Source: Paracoccus sediminilitoris
Lineage (GTDB): Bacteria; Pseudomonadota; Alphaproteobacteria; Rhodobacterales; Rhodobacteraceae
DNA: 64,000 nt
Direction: 5' to 3'
Assembly (NCBI RefSeq): GCF_003259195.1
Contig: NZ_QJPK01000001.1
Span: 124,001 to 188,000, forward strand
Part shown: piece by piece, positions 35,808 to 43,782 of the stretch
How positions within the stretch are numbered: position 1 is the first letter of the stretch
Layout of the letters: every line of letters begins with the position of its first letter
The notes under the pieces: model-generated
Told to the model about the DNA's origin: nothing
The model's database searches: none
Seen by the model: the letters and a program-made list of their open reading frames with translations, nothing else
Translations under genes and position numbers: made by a program

Positions 35808-36476
35808 ATGAAACTCCGCACCACGTCCGTCCTTGCAGCCTCCAGCCTGTTGGTCCTCGGCGCCTGCGCCGATACCGGCATGATGGGCACCACCGGCGGC
35901 GACACCAGCCGCACCCAGCAGGGCGCCCTTGCCGGCGCCGCCGTCGGCGCGCTTTACGGCGCCACGCGCGACAGCGACAGCAACAACCAAGGCCGCGACG
36001 CCGCACGCGGTGCGATCGTCGGTGCCGCTGCCGGTGCGCTGGCCGGCAACATTCTGGACCGCCAGGCGGCGGCGCTGAAATCCTCGATCTCGAACCCGAA
36101 TGTCCAGATCGTGAACCACGGCTCCTACCTGCAGGTCGTGCTTCCCGAAGGCATCCTGTTCGCCACCGACAGCGCCGCCGTTTCGGGACCGGCCCAAAGC
36201 GATCTCTATGCCGTCGCGCGCAACCTGAACCAATATCCGAACAGCCGGGTCGAGGTCATCGGCCATACCGACAACACCGGTGCCGCAGCCTACAACCAGG
36301 ACCTGTCACAGCGCCGCGCGCAATCGGTGGCAGGCATCCTGGCCGCCGCAGGCGTGTCGCAAAGCCGCCTTGCCGCCACGGGCCGTGGCCTGACCCAACC
36401 GGTCGCATCGAACGATACGGCCGCCGGTCGCGCACAGAACCGTCGCGTGGAAATCATCATCCGCCCCACCCAGTAA
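35808..36476 (+). CDS. OmpA-family outer-membrane lipoprotein (YiaD-like)
   Basis: A 222-residue lipoprotein. The lipobox is LGAC (cysteine about 20). Residues about 38-90 form a glycine-zipper region (GALAGAAVGALYGA, GAIVGAAAGALAGNIL), and residues about 115-220 form an OmpA peptidoglycan-binding domain with ILFATDSAAV, VEVIGHTDNTG, LSQRRAQSVAGIL and NRRVEIIIRP. It should tether the outer membrane to peptidoglycan. It is a single-gene unit, with the divergent nth operon upstream and a strong terminator downstream. Confidence 0.92.
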   Translation: MKLRTTSVLAASSLLVLGACADTGMMGTTGGDTSRTQQGALAGAAVGALYGATRDSDSNNQGRDAARGAIVGAAAGALAGNILDRQAAALKSSISNPNVQIVNHGSYLQVVLPEGILFATDSAAVSGPAQSDLYAVARNLNQYPNSRVEVIGHTDNTGAAAYNQDLSQRRAQSVAGILAAAGVSQSRLAATGRGLTQPVASNDTAAGRAQNRRVEIIIRPTQ

Positions 36477-36500
36477 GGGCGCCGGAGGCAATATCTGAAA

Positions 36501-36527
36501 GGCCGGGCATCGCTGCCCGGCCTTTTT
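36501..36527 (+). terminator. Rho-independent terminator of the OmpA-type lipoprotein gene
   Basis: Perfect 9-bp stem GGCCGGGCA / TGCCCGGCC with loop TCGC, followed by TTTTT, 25 bases after the stop codon. Confidence 0.9.
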
Positions 36528-36548
36528 CATGGGCTTGTACCTGCCATG

Positions 36549-36578
36549 AAAAAACCCCCGGCGACAAAGCGCCGAGGG
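36549..36578 (-). terminator. Rho-independent terminator of the atp F0 operon
   Basis: Read on the minus strand, CCCTCGGCG / CGCCGGGGG (one G-U pair) is followed by TTTTTT, 28 bases after the atpF stop. It faces the terminator of the lipoprotein gene 22 bases away. Confidence 0.88.
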
Positions 36579-36605
36579 TCTGGATCGCTGTCCCTGAAGA
36601 AAGGC

Positions 36606-37169
36606 TCAGTTCAGGCGGCGCGCCACGTCTTCGATGGCGTCGTCGATCCCGGCCGAACGCTGACCGGCATGGACCTGCCGGATCAGGATTTCCGAGGCCG
36701 CCGCAACGGCAGTCTGAACGGCACGGTCGCGAACGGCACGCACCGCGTCATTCTCGGCACTGGTGATCTGATCGCGCGCGCCCTGCAGGCGACGTTCTAT
36801 CGAGGTCGCCAGATCTTCCTTGGCCTTGGCTGCCTGCGCTTCGGCTTCACGCTTGGCGTTGGCGACGATCTGGTCGGCCTGGGTCTTCACCTCGCGCTGG
36901 CGACGCTCATAGCTGGCATAGATCTCCTGCGCTTCTTCACGCAGGCGACGAGCCTCGTCCAGATCATTGCGGATGCCATCGGCCCGCTTGTCCAGAAGAC
37001 CGCCGATCAGTGCCGGAACCTTGAAATAGACCAGCACCGCAATGAAGGCGATGAAGGCCAGCAGCACGATGAAATCCGTGTTGCGGAGCGAGAAGAACGG
37101 GCCGGTCGCTGCGGCGGCAGGACCTGCCGCCACAGCCGCGGCAGCGGCGATTGCGAACAAGCGGGTCAT
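36606..37169 (-). CDS. atpF: ATP synthase F0 subunit b
   Basis: Peripheral-stalk subunit, 187 residues. A signal-like alanine-rich N-terminus (about 1-22) precedes the membrane helix (about 32-52, [19 protein letters not shown]). The long amphipathic coil of the stator follows, with [20 protein letters not shown] and [15 protein letters not shown]. It is the last gene of the atpI-B-E-F'-F operon and overlaps the b' gene by 4 bases. The F1 genes are not in the window; their separate location is usual for Rhodobacterales. Confidence 0.94.
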   Translation of the reverse strand: MTRLFAIAAAAAVAAGPAAAATGPFFSLRNTDFIVLLAFIAFIAVLVYFKVPALIGGLLDKRADGIRNDLDEARRLREEAQEIYASYERRQREVKTQADQIVANAKREAEAQAAKAKEDLATSIERRLQGARDQITSAENDAVRAVRDRAVQTAVAAASEILIRQVHAGQRSAGIDDAIEDVARRLN

Positions 37170-37798
37170 TGCACGGCCCCTTTCATGCGAGCATCGACGG
37201 CGGACGCGACAGCGGCATCATCGGCATTGCCACCAAAGCTGGAGACCAGCTGGGCGGTGACGTCGCGGGCAACCTCACGCGCGCTTTCGTCGGCCGATGC
37301 GCGGATCTCGCGGATGCGGGCCTCGGATTCGGCGGCGCGGGCCGAGATTTCGGCATCCGCCTTGGCGATGGCGGCGTCCAGTTCCGTCTGGATCTCGGCG
37401 CGGTTCTGCGCGACGATGGCCTGGGCTTCGCTGCGCGCGTCGGCCAGAGCCTTGTCATAAGCTGCCTCGGCCTCTTTGGCCTTCTGCTTGAATTCCTCTG
37501 CGGCCATCAGATCGCCGGTAACGGCACCCTGACGGTCGGACAGCACCGCGGCGATGCGCGGCAAAGCGACCCGCGACAGCACCAGATACAGAACCACAAG
37601 CGTGACGACCAGCCAGAAGATCTGGTTGCCGAAGGTGGCGATATCCAGCTGCGGAAGACCCGCGGCTTCGGTGGCATGGCCCGCTGCATCGACCCCGTGG
37701 GTCGCGGCATCGGCGCCGTGGGCTGCTTCGTCGGTGACGACGACGCCCTCAGTGGTTTCGACCGCGGTGGTGGCGGCCTCTTGCAACAGGCTGAACAT
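37166..37798 (-). CDS. atpF': ATP synthase F0 subunit b'
   Basis: Second, diverged b-type stalk subunit found in photosynthetic lineages and their relatives, 210 residues. An unusual alanine/histidine/glutamate-rich N-terminal extension (about 1-48, with [20 protein letters not shown]) precedes the membrane helix (about 55-75, [19 protein letters not shown]). [19 protein letters not shown] and a long coil follow. It forms a heterodimer with subunit b. Its stop overlaps the atpF start. The gap to atpE contains a strong hairpin. Confidence 0.94.
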   Translation of the reverse strand: MFSLLQEAATTAVETTEGVVVTDEAAHGADAATHGVDAAGHATEAAGLPQLDIATFGNQIFWLVVTLVVLYLVLSRVALPRIAAVLSDRQGAVTGDLMAAEEFKQKAKEAEAAYDKALADARSEAQAIVAQNRAEIQTELDAAIAKADAEISARAAESEARIREIRASADESAREVARDVTAQLVSSFGGNADDAAVASAVDARMKGAVQ

Positions 37799-37829
37799 AT
37801 CCTACCCCATGGCCTTGAATATCACGATG

Positions 37830-37852
37830 GGGTGGGGGTTGCCCCCACCCCG
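37830..37852 (-). promoter_or_regulatory. Intercistronic hairpin between atpE and atpF'
   Basis: Perfect 10-bp stem GGGGTGGGGG / CCCCCACCCC with loop TTG in the 73-base gap after atpE. There is no T-run. It could protect the 3' end of an atpI-B-E message or cause partial termination, giving the high c-subunit dosage the rotor ring needs. The role is inferred. Confidence 0.6.
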
Positions 37853-37871
37853 CCGCAAGGATGGCGATGGA

Positions 37872-38108
37872 TCAGACCGCGAACATCAGCAGAAGCGCGA
37901 CGAGGAACGAGAAGATCCCCAGTGCTTCGGCGAATGCCATGCCGATGAACAGCGTGGCGGTCTGGCCTGCAGCGGCCGAAGGGTTGCGCAGGGCGCCGGC
38001 CAGGAAGTTGCCGGCAACGTTGCCCACACCCAGAGCAGCCATGCCCATGCCGAATGCGGTCAGGCCGACGCCGATGTACTGGCCCAGTTCTCCGATATTG
38101 CCTTCCAT
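37872..38108 (-). CDS. atpE: ATP synthase F0 subunit c
   Basis: Rotor-ring proteolipid, 78 residues, two helices joined by a polar loop ([11 protein letters not shown]). The proton-carrying glutamate is in the second helix ([13 protein letters not shown]), and the glycine-rich first helix has [14 protein letters not shown]. It sits 88 bases after atpB, with good spacing for its own AGGAGAAA ribosome site. A strong hairpin follows. Confidence 0.97.
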   Translation of the reverse strand: MEGNIGELGQYIGVGLTAFGMGMAALGVGNVAGNFLAGALRNPSAAAGQTATLFIGMAFAEALGIFSFLVALLLMFAV

Positions 38109-38196
38109 GGTATTTCTCCTTGCGGTTGGAAGTTTGGCTTTAAACGTGTTGTGGCGATATCAGGACGACATCGCCCGGGGGCCGCGGCCCGTCACC

Positions 38197-38946
38197 TCAG
38201 TGCGACGGGTGCAGCGCATCCTTGAGGTACACGCAGGTCAGGATGGTGAAGACATAGGCCTGCACGAAGGCGACAAGCACCTCGAAGGCATACATCCCGA
38301 CGACCGCGATGATTGCGACGGGGGCAACAGCTGCGATGGCTGCAAAACCCGCGAAAACCTTGATGACCGCGTGACCGGCGATCATGTTGCCGGCCAAACG
38401 AATGGACAGCGAAAGAGGGCGCACGAAGTAGCTGATGACTTCGATGACGGCCAGGATCGGACGCACGGCCAGCGGAGCCGAGCGGACCCAGAACAGATCC
38501 AGGAAATGCGAACCGTTCTTAATGAAGCCGATCGCCGTGACGCCCAGGAACACCGCCATCGCCAGCACGCCGGTGACGGCGATATGCGAGGTGACCGTGA
38601 AGGCCATCGGCAGCAGGCCCAGCAGGTTGGCGAAGACGATGAACATGAACAGCGTCAGGACATAGGGGAAGTAACGCAGACCGTCCTTGCCCGAGATGTC
38701 CTCGATCATCTTGTAGACCAGGCCATAGGCCATTTCCGCCATCGACTGCGCACGGTTCGGCACGATGGCGCGGCCACGGGTGCCCAGAACCAGCAACGCG
38801 ATCGCCGCCAGCGCAGTTAGCGCCAGCCACAGCGTCACGTTGGTCGGGGTGTACCAGTGAACCTCGCCAGCACCGAACAGCGGCTTGACGATGAACTGGT
38901 CCATAGGGTGGAATTCAAGGCCGCCGCCAGTCGGTTCCGTCGCCAC
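38197..38946 (-). CDS. atpB: ATP synthase F0 subunit a
   Basis: Proton-channel stator subunit, 249 residues, five to six membrane helices. The essential arginine lies in [15 protein letters not shown], and the N-terminus has [14 protein letters not shown]. The start is a GTG at 38946 (giving MATEPTGGG): GAGGG is 7 bases upstream, and this GTG follows the atpI stop by 2 bases. A TTG two codons earlier is the only other option and sits too close to the ribosome site. Product and position after atpI are standard. Confidence 0.93.
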   Translation of the reverse strand: MATEPTGGGLEFHPMDQFIVKPLFGAGEVHWYTPTNVTLWLALTALAAIALLVLGTRGRAIVPNRAQSMAEMAYGLVYKMIEDISGKDGLRYFPYVLTLFMFIVFANLLGLLPMAFTVTSHIAVTGVLAMAVFLGVTAIGFIKNGSHFLDLFWVRSAPLAVRPILAVIEVISYFVRPLSLSIRLAGNMIAGHAVIKVFAGFAAIAAVAPVAIIAVVGMYAFEVLVAFVQAYVFTILTCVYLKDALHPSH

Positions 38947-38948
38947 GA

Positions 38949-39296
38949 TCAATCCCTCTCGTCACTGCCCGGCTGGTCGCCGGATTTTCGGTCAAGCTCG
39001 GCCGCGGTCCGCATCATCGATTTGACGCCGGCCGCAAGACCGAAGAATATGAAGAGGACCATCAGGAAGGGCTTGGTGCCCAAGAGATAGTCCAGCCCGT
39101 AACCGACCGCGAAACCCAGCCCCAAGCCGGTCACGAATTCGATCACCATGCGCCAGGCCAGATTGGCCTGTTCGTATTTTCCCATCGGGTTGGCACCCGA
39201 CGGCTTGGGCGCCTTGGCGGCCAGCTTGGCTTCCAGGGCGGCCAGACGTTCGGCATCCGCCGCCCTGTCCTTGTCGCCTTGGGACCCGCTGGCCAT
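38949..39296 (-). CDS. atpI: ATP synthase assembly protein AtpI
   Basis: A 115-residue protein that aids c-ring assembly. A charged N-terminus (1-45) precedes two transmembrane helices (about 50-70, [20 protein letters not shown], and about 75-95, [20 protein letters not shown]) typical of the AtpI/Ncs1-type Rhodobacterales form. It is the first gene of the F0 operon. The promoter must lie in the 230-base gap shared with the divergent arsR-type gene. Confidence 0.92.
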   Translation of the reverse strand: MASGSQGDKDRAADAERLAALEAKLAAKAPKPSGANPMGKYEQANLAWRMVIEFVTGLGLGFAVGYGLDYLLGTKPFLMVLFIFFGLAAGVKSMMRTAAELDRKSGDQPGSDERD

Positions 39297-39526
39297 CTTT
39301 CACGCCCTCGTGTTCGTTGGGGGCTGTCTAGGGGCAAGACCCGCCCAAGTCAAGCGCACGTTTCTCAACGGCAAGCCATTGAAAATGCTTCACTTTGCAA
39401 TTCTCACAATTCAGCTCCAAGGGTTGCAATCCCCCCCGCGCGCAGACATTATTCAACCGCCCGGTTGAGCGTCAGCCCCCGCGGGCGGCCCCCTGCCCCC
39501 TTGGCGACAGACCGACAGGCATCTCG
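39297..39526. promoter_or_regulatory. Divergent region atpI / arsR-psuKG with palindromic operator
   Basis: A 230-base gap. The palindrome TCAACCG-CC-CGGTTGA at 39453-39468 (extended context ATTCAA...TTGAGC) lies 58 bases before the ArsR-type start and resembles the spaced TTCAA/TTGA operators of ArsR/SmtB proteins. An AT-richer stretch (about 39360-39420) may hold the promoters. Confidence 0.5.
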
Positions 39527-39886
39527 ATGACCCCGATCCCACCCCCCGACAGGCTGGACCTGATCTTTGCGGCCCTTGCCGACCCGACCCGCAGGCGGGT
39601 CCTGTCGATGCTGCTGGAGGATGACATGGCGGTCAGCGACGTGGCCGCGCCCTTCGACACCAGTCTCGCCTCGATCTCGAAACACCTGGCGGTGCTTGCA
39701 GCCGCCGGTCTGATCCGGCAAGAGCGGCGCGGCAGGATCACATGGTGCAAGCTGGACCCCGACGGGATGCGCAGCGCCTCGGTCTGGATGCAGGGCTTCG
39801 GGCAGTTCGACCCGATCGACCTGGACGATTTCGAACGGTTCCTGGAAACCGAGCTGAGGGATGACGATGACCGACAAGCACCCTGA
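39527..39886 (+). CDS. ArsR/SmtB-type winged-helix regulator
   Basis: A 119-residue repressor with the ArsR-type winged helix: FAALADPTRRRVLSMLLED, then the recognition helix TSLASISKHLAVLAAAGLIRQ and the wing ERRGRITWCKL. There are no CXC-type metal-binding cysteines in the usual places, so metal sensing is unlikely. It overlaps the kinase gene by 20 bases, so regulator and enzymes are made together. A palindrome just upstream is a candidate autoregulatory site. The effector may be pseudouridine or its phosphate; this is inference. Confidence 0.85.
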   Translation: MTPIPPPDRLDLIFAALADPTRRRVLSMLLEDDMAVSDVAAPFDTSLASISKHLAVLAAAGLIRQERRGRITWCKLDPDGMRSASVWMQGFGQFDPIDLDDFERFLETELRDDDDRQAP

Positions 39887-40751
39887 CATCCTGTGCATAG
39901 GCGCGATGCTGTGGGACGTGATCGGACGCGCGCCGCGCCGCATGGCCCAAGGCGCCGACGTGCCGGGCCGCATCCGCCACATCCCCGGCGGCGTCGCGCT
40001 GAACGTGGCCGTGGCACTGGCGCGGTGGGGGCTGACGCCCGCCGTCCTGTCCGCCGTCGGCCGCGACCCCGAGGGCGAGGCCCTGACCGCGCAGGCCGGC
40101 CGCCTTGGCGTGCGCACCGACTGGCTGACGCGCGACAGCGGCCTGCCGACCGACTGCTATATGGGCATCGAGGACAGCGAGGGGCTGATCGCCGCCATCG
40201 CCGATGCCCATAGCCTGGAGGCCGCGGGCGACACCATCCTTGGGCCGCTGTCGGGTGCGCTGGCCGACTGGACCGGCCCGGTGGTGCTGGACGGCAACCT
40301 GACTGAGGATCTGCTGGCCACCATGTCGCGCGACCGGCGGCTGGCCGGGGCCGATCTGCGCGTCGTGCCCGCCAGCCCCGGCAAGGCAGAACGGCTGGAA
40401 CCCCTGATCGCCGCCCGCCGGGGCTGTTTCTATCTGAACAGGCTGGAGGCCGAGATCCTGGCCGGGCGCGCCTGCCCGGATGCCGCCACCGCGGCCGAGG
40501 CCGTGGTGGCGCGCGGCGCCGCCCGCGTGCTGGTCACCGACGGACCCCACAGCGCGGCCGATGCCATGGCGAACGGCCCCACGCTGGTCGTCACCCCGCC
40601 CCGCGTCACCGTGGCCCGCGTCACCGGCGCGGGCGATTGTTTCCTAGCCGCCCATCTGGCCGCCGAATTGAAGAACCAGCCGCGTGATGCGGCGCTGCGC
40701 CAGGCGGTCGAGGCCGCCGCGGCCCATGTCTCTGGAAAGGACGTTCCGTGA
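39867..40751 (+). CDS. psuK: PfkB-family kinase, probable pseudouridine kinase
   Basis: Ribokinase-fold kinase of 294 residues. N-terminal signature IPGGVALNVAVALARWGL and C-terminal signature VTGAGDCFLAAHLAAEL with the catalytic aspartate are present. Alone it could phosphorylate any of several sugars or nucleosides. The coupled downstream pseudouridine-5'-phosphate glycosidase makes pseudouridine the likely substrate. Of two in-frame ATGs (39861, 39867), the second has GAGGG at 6 bases. The stop overlaps the psuG GTG start. Confidence 0.85.
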   Translation: MTDKHPDILCIGAMLWDVIGRAPRRMAQGADVPGRIRHIPGGVALNVAVALARWGLTPAVLSAVGRDPEGEALTAQAGRLGVRTDWLTRDSGLPTDCYMGIEDSEGLIAAIADAHSLEAAGDTILGPLSGALADWTGPVVLDGNLTEDLLATMSRDRRLAGADLRVVPASPGKAERLEPLIAARRGCFYLNRLEAEILAGRACPDAATAAEAVVARGAARVLVTDGPHSAADAMANGPTLVVTPPRVTVARVTGAGDCFLAAHLAAELKNQPRDAALRQAVEAAAAHVSGKDVP

Positions 40752-41671
40752 CCCATATGACCGATGCCCCCATGACCTTCGCCCCCGAAGTGGCCGAGGC
40801 GCTGAAAGCCGGACGCCCCGTCGTCGCGCTGGAATCGACCATCATCACCCATGGGATGCCCTGGCCACAGAACCTGGAAATGGCTCAGAAGGTCGAGGAC
40901 ACCATCCGCCAGAACGGCGCTGTGCCCGCCACCATCGCGGTCATGGGCGGCCAGATCCATATCGGCCTGACCACCGAGGCACTGACCGCGCTGGCGCAGA
41001 CGCCATCGGATCAGGCGATGAAGCTCAGCCGGGCCGATCTGGCCGTCTGTCTGGCCAATGGCCGCACGGGCGCCACGACGGTGGCCGCCACGATGATCTG
41101 CGCCGAACTGGCGGGCATCAAGGTCTTTGCAACCGGCGGGATCGGCGGCGTGCATCGCGGCGCGGAAACCAGCTTCGACATTTCCGCCGACCTGCAGGAA
41201 CTGGGCCGCACGGCAGTGACGGTGGTGGCCGCCGGTGCCAAGGCCATCCTGGACCTGCCCAAGACCTGGGAGGTGCTGGAAACGCTTGGCGTCCCGGTCA
41301 TCGCCTATGGCCAGGACGAATTGCCGGCCTTCTGGTCGCGCGCCTCGGGGATCAAGGCGCCGCTGCGCATGGACAGCCCCGAAAACATCGCCGCCGCCGC
41401 CGCCATGCGGGCGCGTCTTGGCGTGACGGGCGGACAGCTGGTCGCGAACCCGATCCCCGCCGAACACGAGATCACCCGCGACGTCATCTTGCCGGTGATC
41501 GAACAGGCCCTGGCCGAGGCCGAGGATCAGAAGATCGCCGCCAAGCAGGTCACGCCCTTCCTGTTGCAGCGCATCTTCGAACTGACCGAAGGTCGCTCGC
41601 TGGCCTCGAATATCGAACTGGTGCTGAACAATGCGCGTTTGGCCGCGGCCATCGCGCGGGCCATGGCCTAA
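40748..41671 (+). CDS. psuG: Pseudouridine-5'-phosphate glycosidase
   Basis: Enzyme that splits pseudouridine 5'-phosphate to uracil and ribose 5-phosphate, 307 residues. Family blocks are clear: ALESTIITHGMPWPQNLEMA, TGGIGGVHRGAE, DLPKTWEVLETLGVPVIAYG and LVANPIPAEHEI. I take the GTG at 40748 (GTGA overlap with psuK) because AGGA lies 6 bases before it; an ATG at 40757 is possible. Its TAA stop shares bases with the TAG of the convergent patatin gene, leaving no intergenic DNA. Confidence 0.95.
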   Translation: MTHMTDAPMTFAPEVAEALKAGRPVVALESTIITHGMPWPQNLEMAQKVEDTIRQNGAVPATIAVMGGQIHIGLTTEALTALAQTPSDQAMKLSRADLAVCLANGRTGATTVAATMICAELAGIKVFATGGIGGVHRGAETSFDISADLQELGRTAVTVVAAGAKAILDLPKTWEVLETLGVPVIAYGQDELPAFWSRASGIKAPLRMDSPENIAAAAAMRARLGVTGGQLVANPIPAEHEITRDVILPVIEQALAEAEDQKIAAKQVTPFLLQRIFELTEGRSLASNIELVLNNARLAAAIARAMA

Positions 41672-42732
41672 TCGAAGGGGGTCGGCGGGAAGAACTGCGA
41701 CAGGTCGAAGCTGTCGGCCACGTTCAGCTTGTCGGCGTGGTCGGTCAGGAACCGGTCCGCCGCCACCTGTCCCGCCGATTTCATCGATGCCAGCATCCCC
41801 GGTCCGGGCATCAGCTTGGTCCGGGCCGTCAGGTCGGTCATCAGCGCGTCATCGTCGATCAGGTGGACCAGCACGTTCTTCAGGTTCGCATCATCGACGC
41901 GACCCTGTTCGAACAGCCGCTTGACGAAATTCACCGCCCGCAGCTGACCCATCAGGGACGAATTGAAGCTGATCTCGTTCACGCGGTCGGCGATCTCGAC
42001 CGGGGTGCGGGGCAGGACGTCGCGCATCAGCGGGTTCAGTGCCACGATCATCACGTCGCGCGGGAAGCGGGCGCCGTAAAGCGGGAACAGCGCCGGGTTC
42101 GCCGAATAGCCACCATCCCAATAGGCCTCGGTCAGGCCGGTCAGGGGATCGGTCAGTTCGACCGCCTGGAACAGCGTCGGCAGGCAGGCCGATGCCATCA
42201 CCGCGTCGGGCGTCGCGTGGCTGCCGGTAAAGACCCGGACCCGCCCCGTGCGGACATTGGTCGCCGCCACGAACAGCACCGGGCCGCCGTCGCGGGCGAA
42301 GTCGGGATAGGGCAGCCCGCGCAGCAGCTTGCCCAAGGGGTTGGTATAGAACGGCCCGTAATCATAAGGGCTGAAGATCCGCGTCAGGTTGTCCAGCCAG
42401 GCGGCGGGCGAGACCATCTGCGTCCAGCGCTGCATCCCGCGCGGCATGGGCATCAGCGATTGCATCCAGCGGATGACGCGGTTGTCGCTCATGGTGCCGA
42501 CCTCGGACCAGAGCGCGTCCAGATTGCGGCGGGCGGCCTCGCGGCCCGCGCGACCGGAATGTGCCGCCAGCCCCGCCTTCAGCGCCGCCCCGTTCAGCGC
42601 CCCCGCCGAGGCCCCGCTGACCGCCGCAATCTGCAACCACGGTTCATCCAGCAGCCGGTCCAACACGCCCCAGGTAAAGGCCCCATGCGCACCCCCGCCC
42701 TGCAGGGCCAGATTGATCCGCTTGTCTTCCAT
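41668..42732 (-). CDS. Patatin-like phospholipase
   Basis: A 354-residue lipid acyl hydrolase. The oxyanion-hole motif LALQGGGAHGAF, the nucleophile serine in VSGASAGALNG and the dyad aspartate in WDGGYSANP are all present, so the enzyme should be active on membrane lipids. It resembles the group of bacterial patatins annotated as RssA-like/DUF3734 proteins, with a C-terminal extension (about 250-354) of unknown role. No signal peptide. It probably forms a unit with the aldo/keto reductase gene directly upstream. Confidence 0.9.
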   Translation of the reverse strand: MEDKRINLALQGGGAHGAFTWGVLDRLLDEPWLQIAAVSGASAGALNGAALKAGLAAHSGRAGREAARRNLDALWSEVGTMSDNRVIRWMQSLMPMPRGMQRWTQMVSPAAWLDNLTRIFSPYDYGPFYTNPLGKLLRGLPYPDFARDGGPVLFVAATNVRTGRVRVFTGSHATPDAVMASACLPTLFQAVELTDPLTGLTEAYWDGGYSANPALFPLYGARFPRDVMIVALNPLMRDVLPRTPVEIADRVNEISFNSSLMGQLRAVNFVKRLFEQGRVDDANLKNVLVHLIDDDALMTDLTARTKLMPGPGMLASMKSAGQVAADRFLTDHADKLNVADSFDLSQFFPPTPFD

Positions 42733-42747
42733 GGGGTGACCCTCTCC

Positions 42748-43734
42748 TCAGCAATAGCTTTCGGGACCGATGGCCATGGCACCGCCATAGCGCGCACCAT
42801 GCGCCCAACCGGCCGGCAGCACGGCCTCGATCCGGGCCAGCTGTTTGGCGTCCAGCGACAGGTCCGCCCCCTGCGCCAGTTGCCGCCAATGGGCGATGTC
42901 GCGCGACCCCGGCAGGGCGATGACATGAGGCGCGCGCGACAGCACCCAGGCGATGGCCAGGCTGGCGGGGCTATGGCCCATGTCGCGGGCCAAGTCGCCG
43001 AAGGCCTGCAGGCGCGGTAGGTTCCGCGCCCAGTTGTCGGGCTGGAACCGCGGCATGGTGGCGCGCAGATCGCCCGGCGCAAAAGTTGTCGGTTTGGGGG
43101 GCGTGTCGGCGAAGACGCCGCGGCCGACGGGGGAAAAGGCCACCATCGCGGCCCCGTGCCGTGCGCATGCCTGGGTCAGGCCCAGCTCGGGCTGGCGCGT
43201 CCACAGCGAATATTCCGACTGGACCGCCGCGACAGGCCCCACCGCAGCAGCGCGTTCCAGCGTCGCGGGCGCAATTTCCGAGAGGCCGATCGCCCCGATC
43301 TTGCCCTGATCGCGCAGGCGCAGCAGAGTCTGCATGGTCTCTTCGATGGGGTGGTCGGCCTGGCGGCGGTGCAGATAGTACAGATCGACCCGTTCGACCC
43401 CCAACCGTTTCAGCGACGCTTCCAGGGCACGGGTCAGATAGGCGTCGCTGTTGTCGAAAGGATGGTCGGGCTGACGGGTGATCCCGCCTTTGGTCGCTAA
43501 GGTGACGCGGTCACCATGGTTTTTCAGAAAACCGGCCAGCAATTCCTCGGCCCCGCCCGCGCCATAGACATCCGAGGTGTCGATGTGATCGATCCCCATC
43601 TCGACGCATTCGGCCATGCAGCGCAGGCTGGCACCGGGATCGGCCGCGCCATAGGTGCCCAGAAAGTTCATCGTGCCCAGCGCGACCGCGCCCACCATCG
43701 GGCCGCCCTGCCCCAGTTGCCGCTTGTGGATCAT
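42748..43734 (-). CDS. Aldo/keto reductase
   Basis: NAD(P)H-dependent aldo/keto reductase, 328 residues, TIM-barrel. The catalytic tetrad pieces are visible: aspartate in HIDTSDVYG with its tyrosine, lysine in VTLATKGGI and histidine in YYLHRRQ. Cofactor loops include IGLSEIAPATLE and ALPGSRDIAHW. The substrate is not known. Starts at 43734 and 43740 are both possible; GGGGT fits 43734 better. It is followed 15 bases later by the patatin gene, and its leader contains the prfB terminator. Confidence 0.88.
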   Translation of the reverse strand: MIHKRQLGQGGPMVGAVALGTMNFLGTYGAADPGASLRCMAECVEMGIDHIDTSDVYGAGGAEELLAGFLKNHGDRVTLATKGGITRQPDHPFDNSDAYLTRALEASLKRLGVERVDLYYLHRRQADHPIEETMQTLLRLRDQGKIGAIGLSEIAPATLERAAAVGPVAAVQSEYSLWTRQPELGLTQACARHGAAMVAFSPVGRGVFADTPPKPTTFAPGDLRATMPRFQPDNWARNLPRLQAFGDLARDMGHSPASLAIAWVLSRAPHVIALPGSRDIAHWRQLAQGADLSLDAKQLARIEAVLPAGWAHGARYGGAMAIGPESYC

Positions 43735-43751
43735 GCCCATACCCCGAAATG

Positions 43752-43775
43752 AAAAGGGCACCCGAAAGGGTGCCC
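43752..43775 (-). terminator. Rho-independent terminator of prfB
   Basis: On the minus strand, GGGCACCC-TTTC-GGGTGCCC is followed by TTTT. It begins 7 bases after the prfB stop and overlaps the leader of the aldo/keto reductase gene. Confidence 0.85.
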
Positions 43776-43782
43776 GCCTGTC

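Noticed and set aside
39527..39886. Metal-sensing assignment (arsenic, zinc) for the ArsR-type protein
   Set aside because: The typical metal-binding cysteine or histidine motifs are missing and the operon encodes pseudouridine catabolism, not metal resistance.
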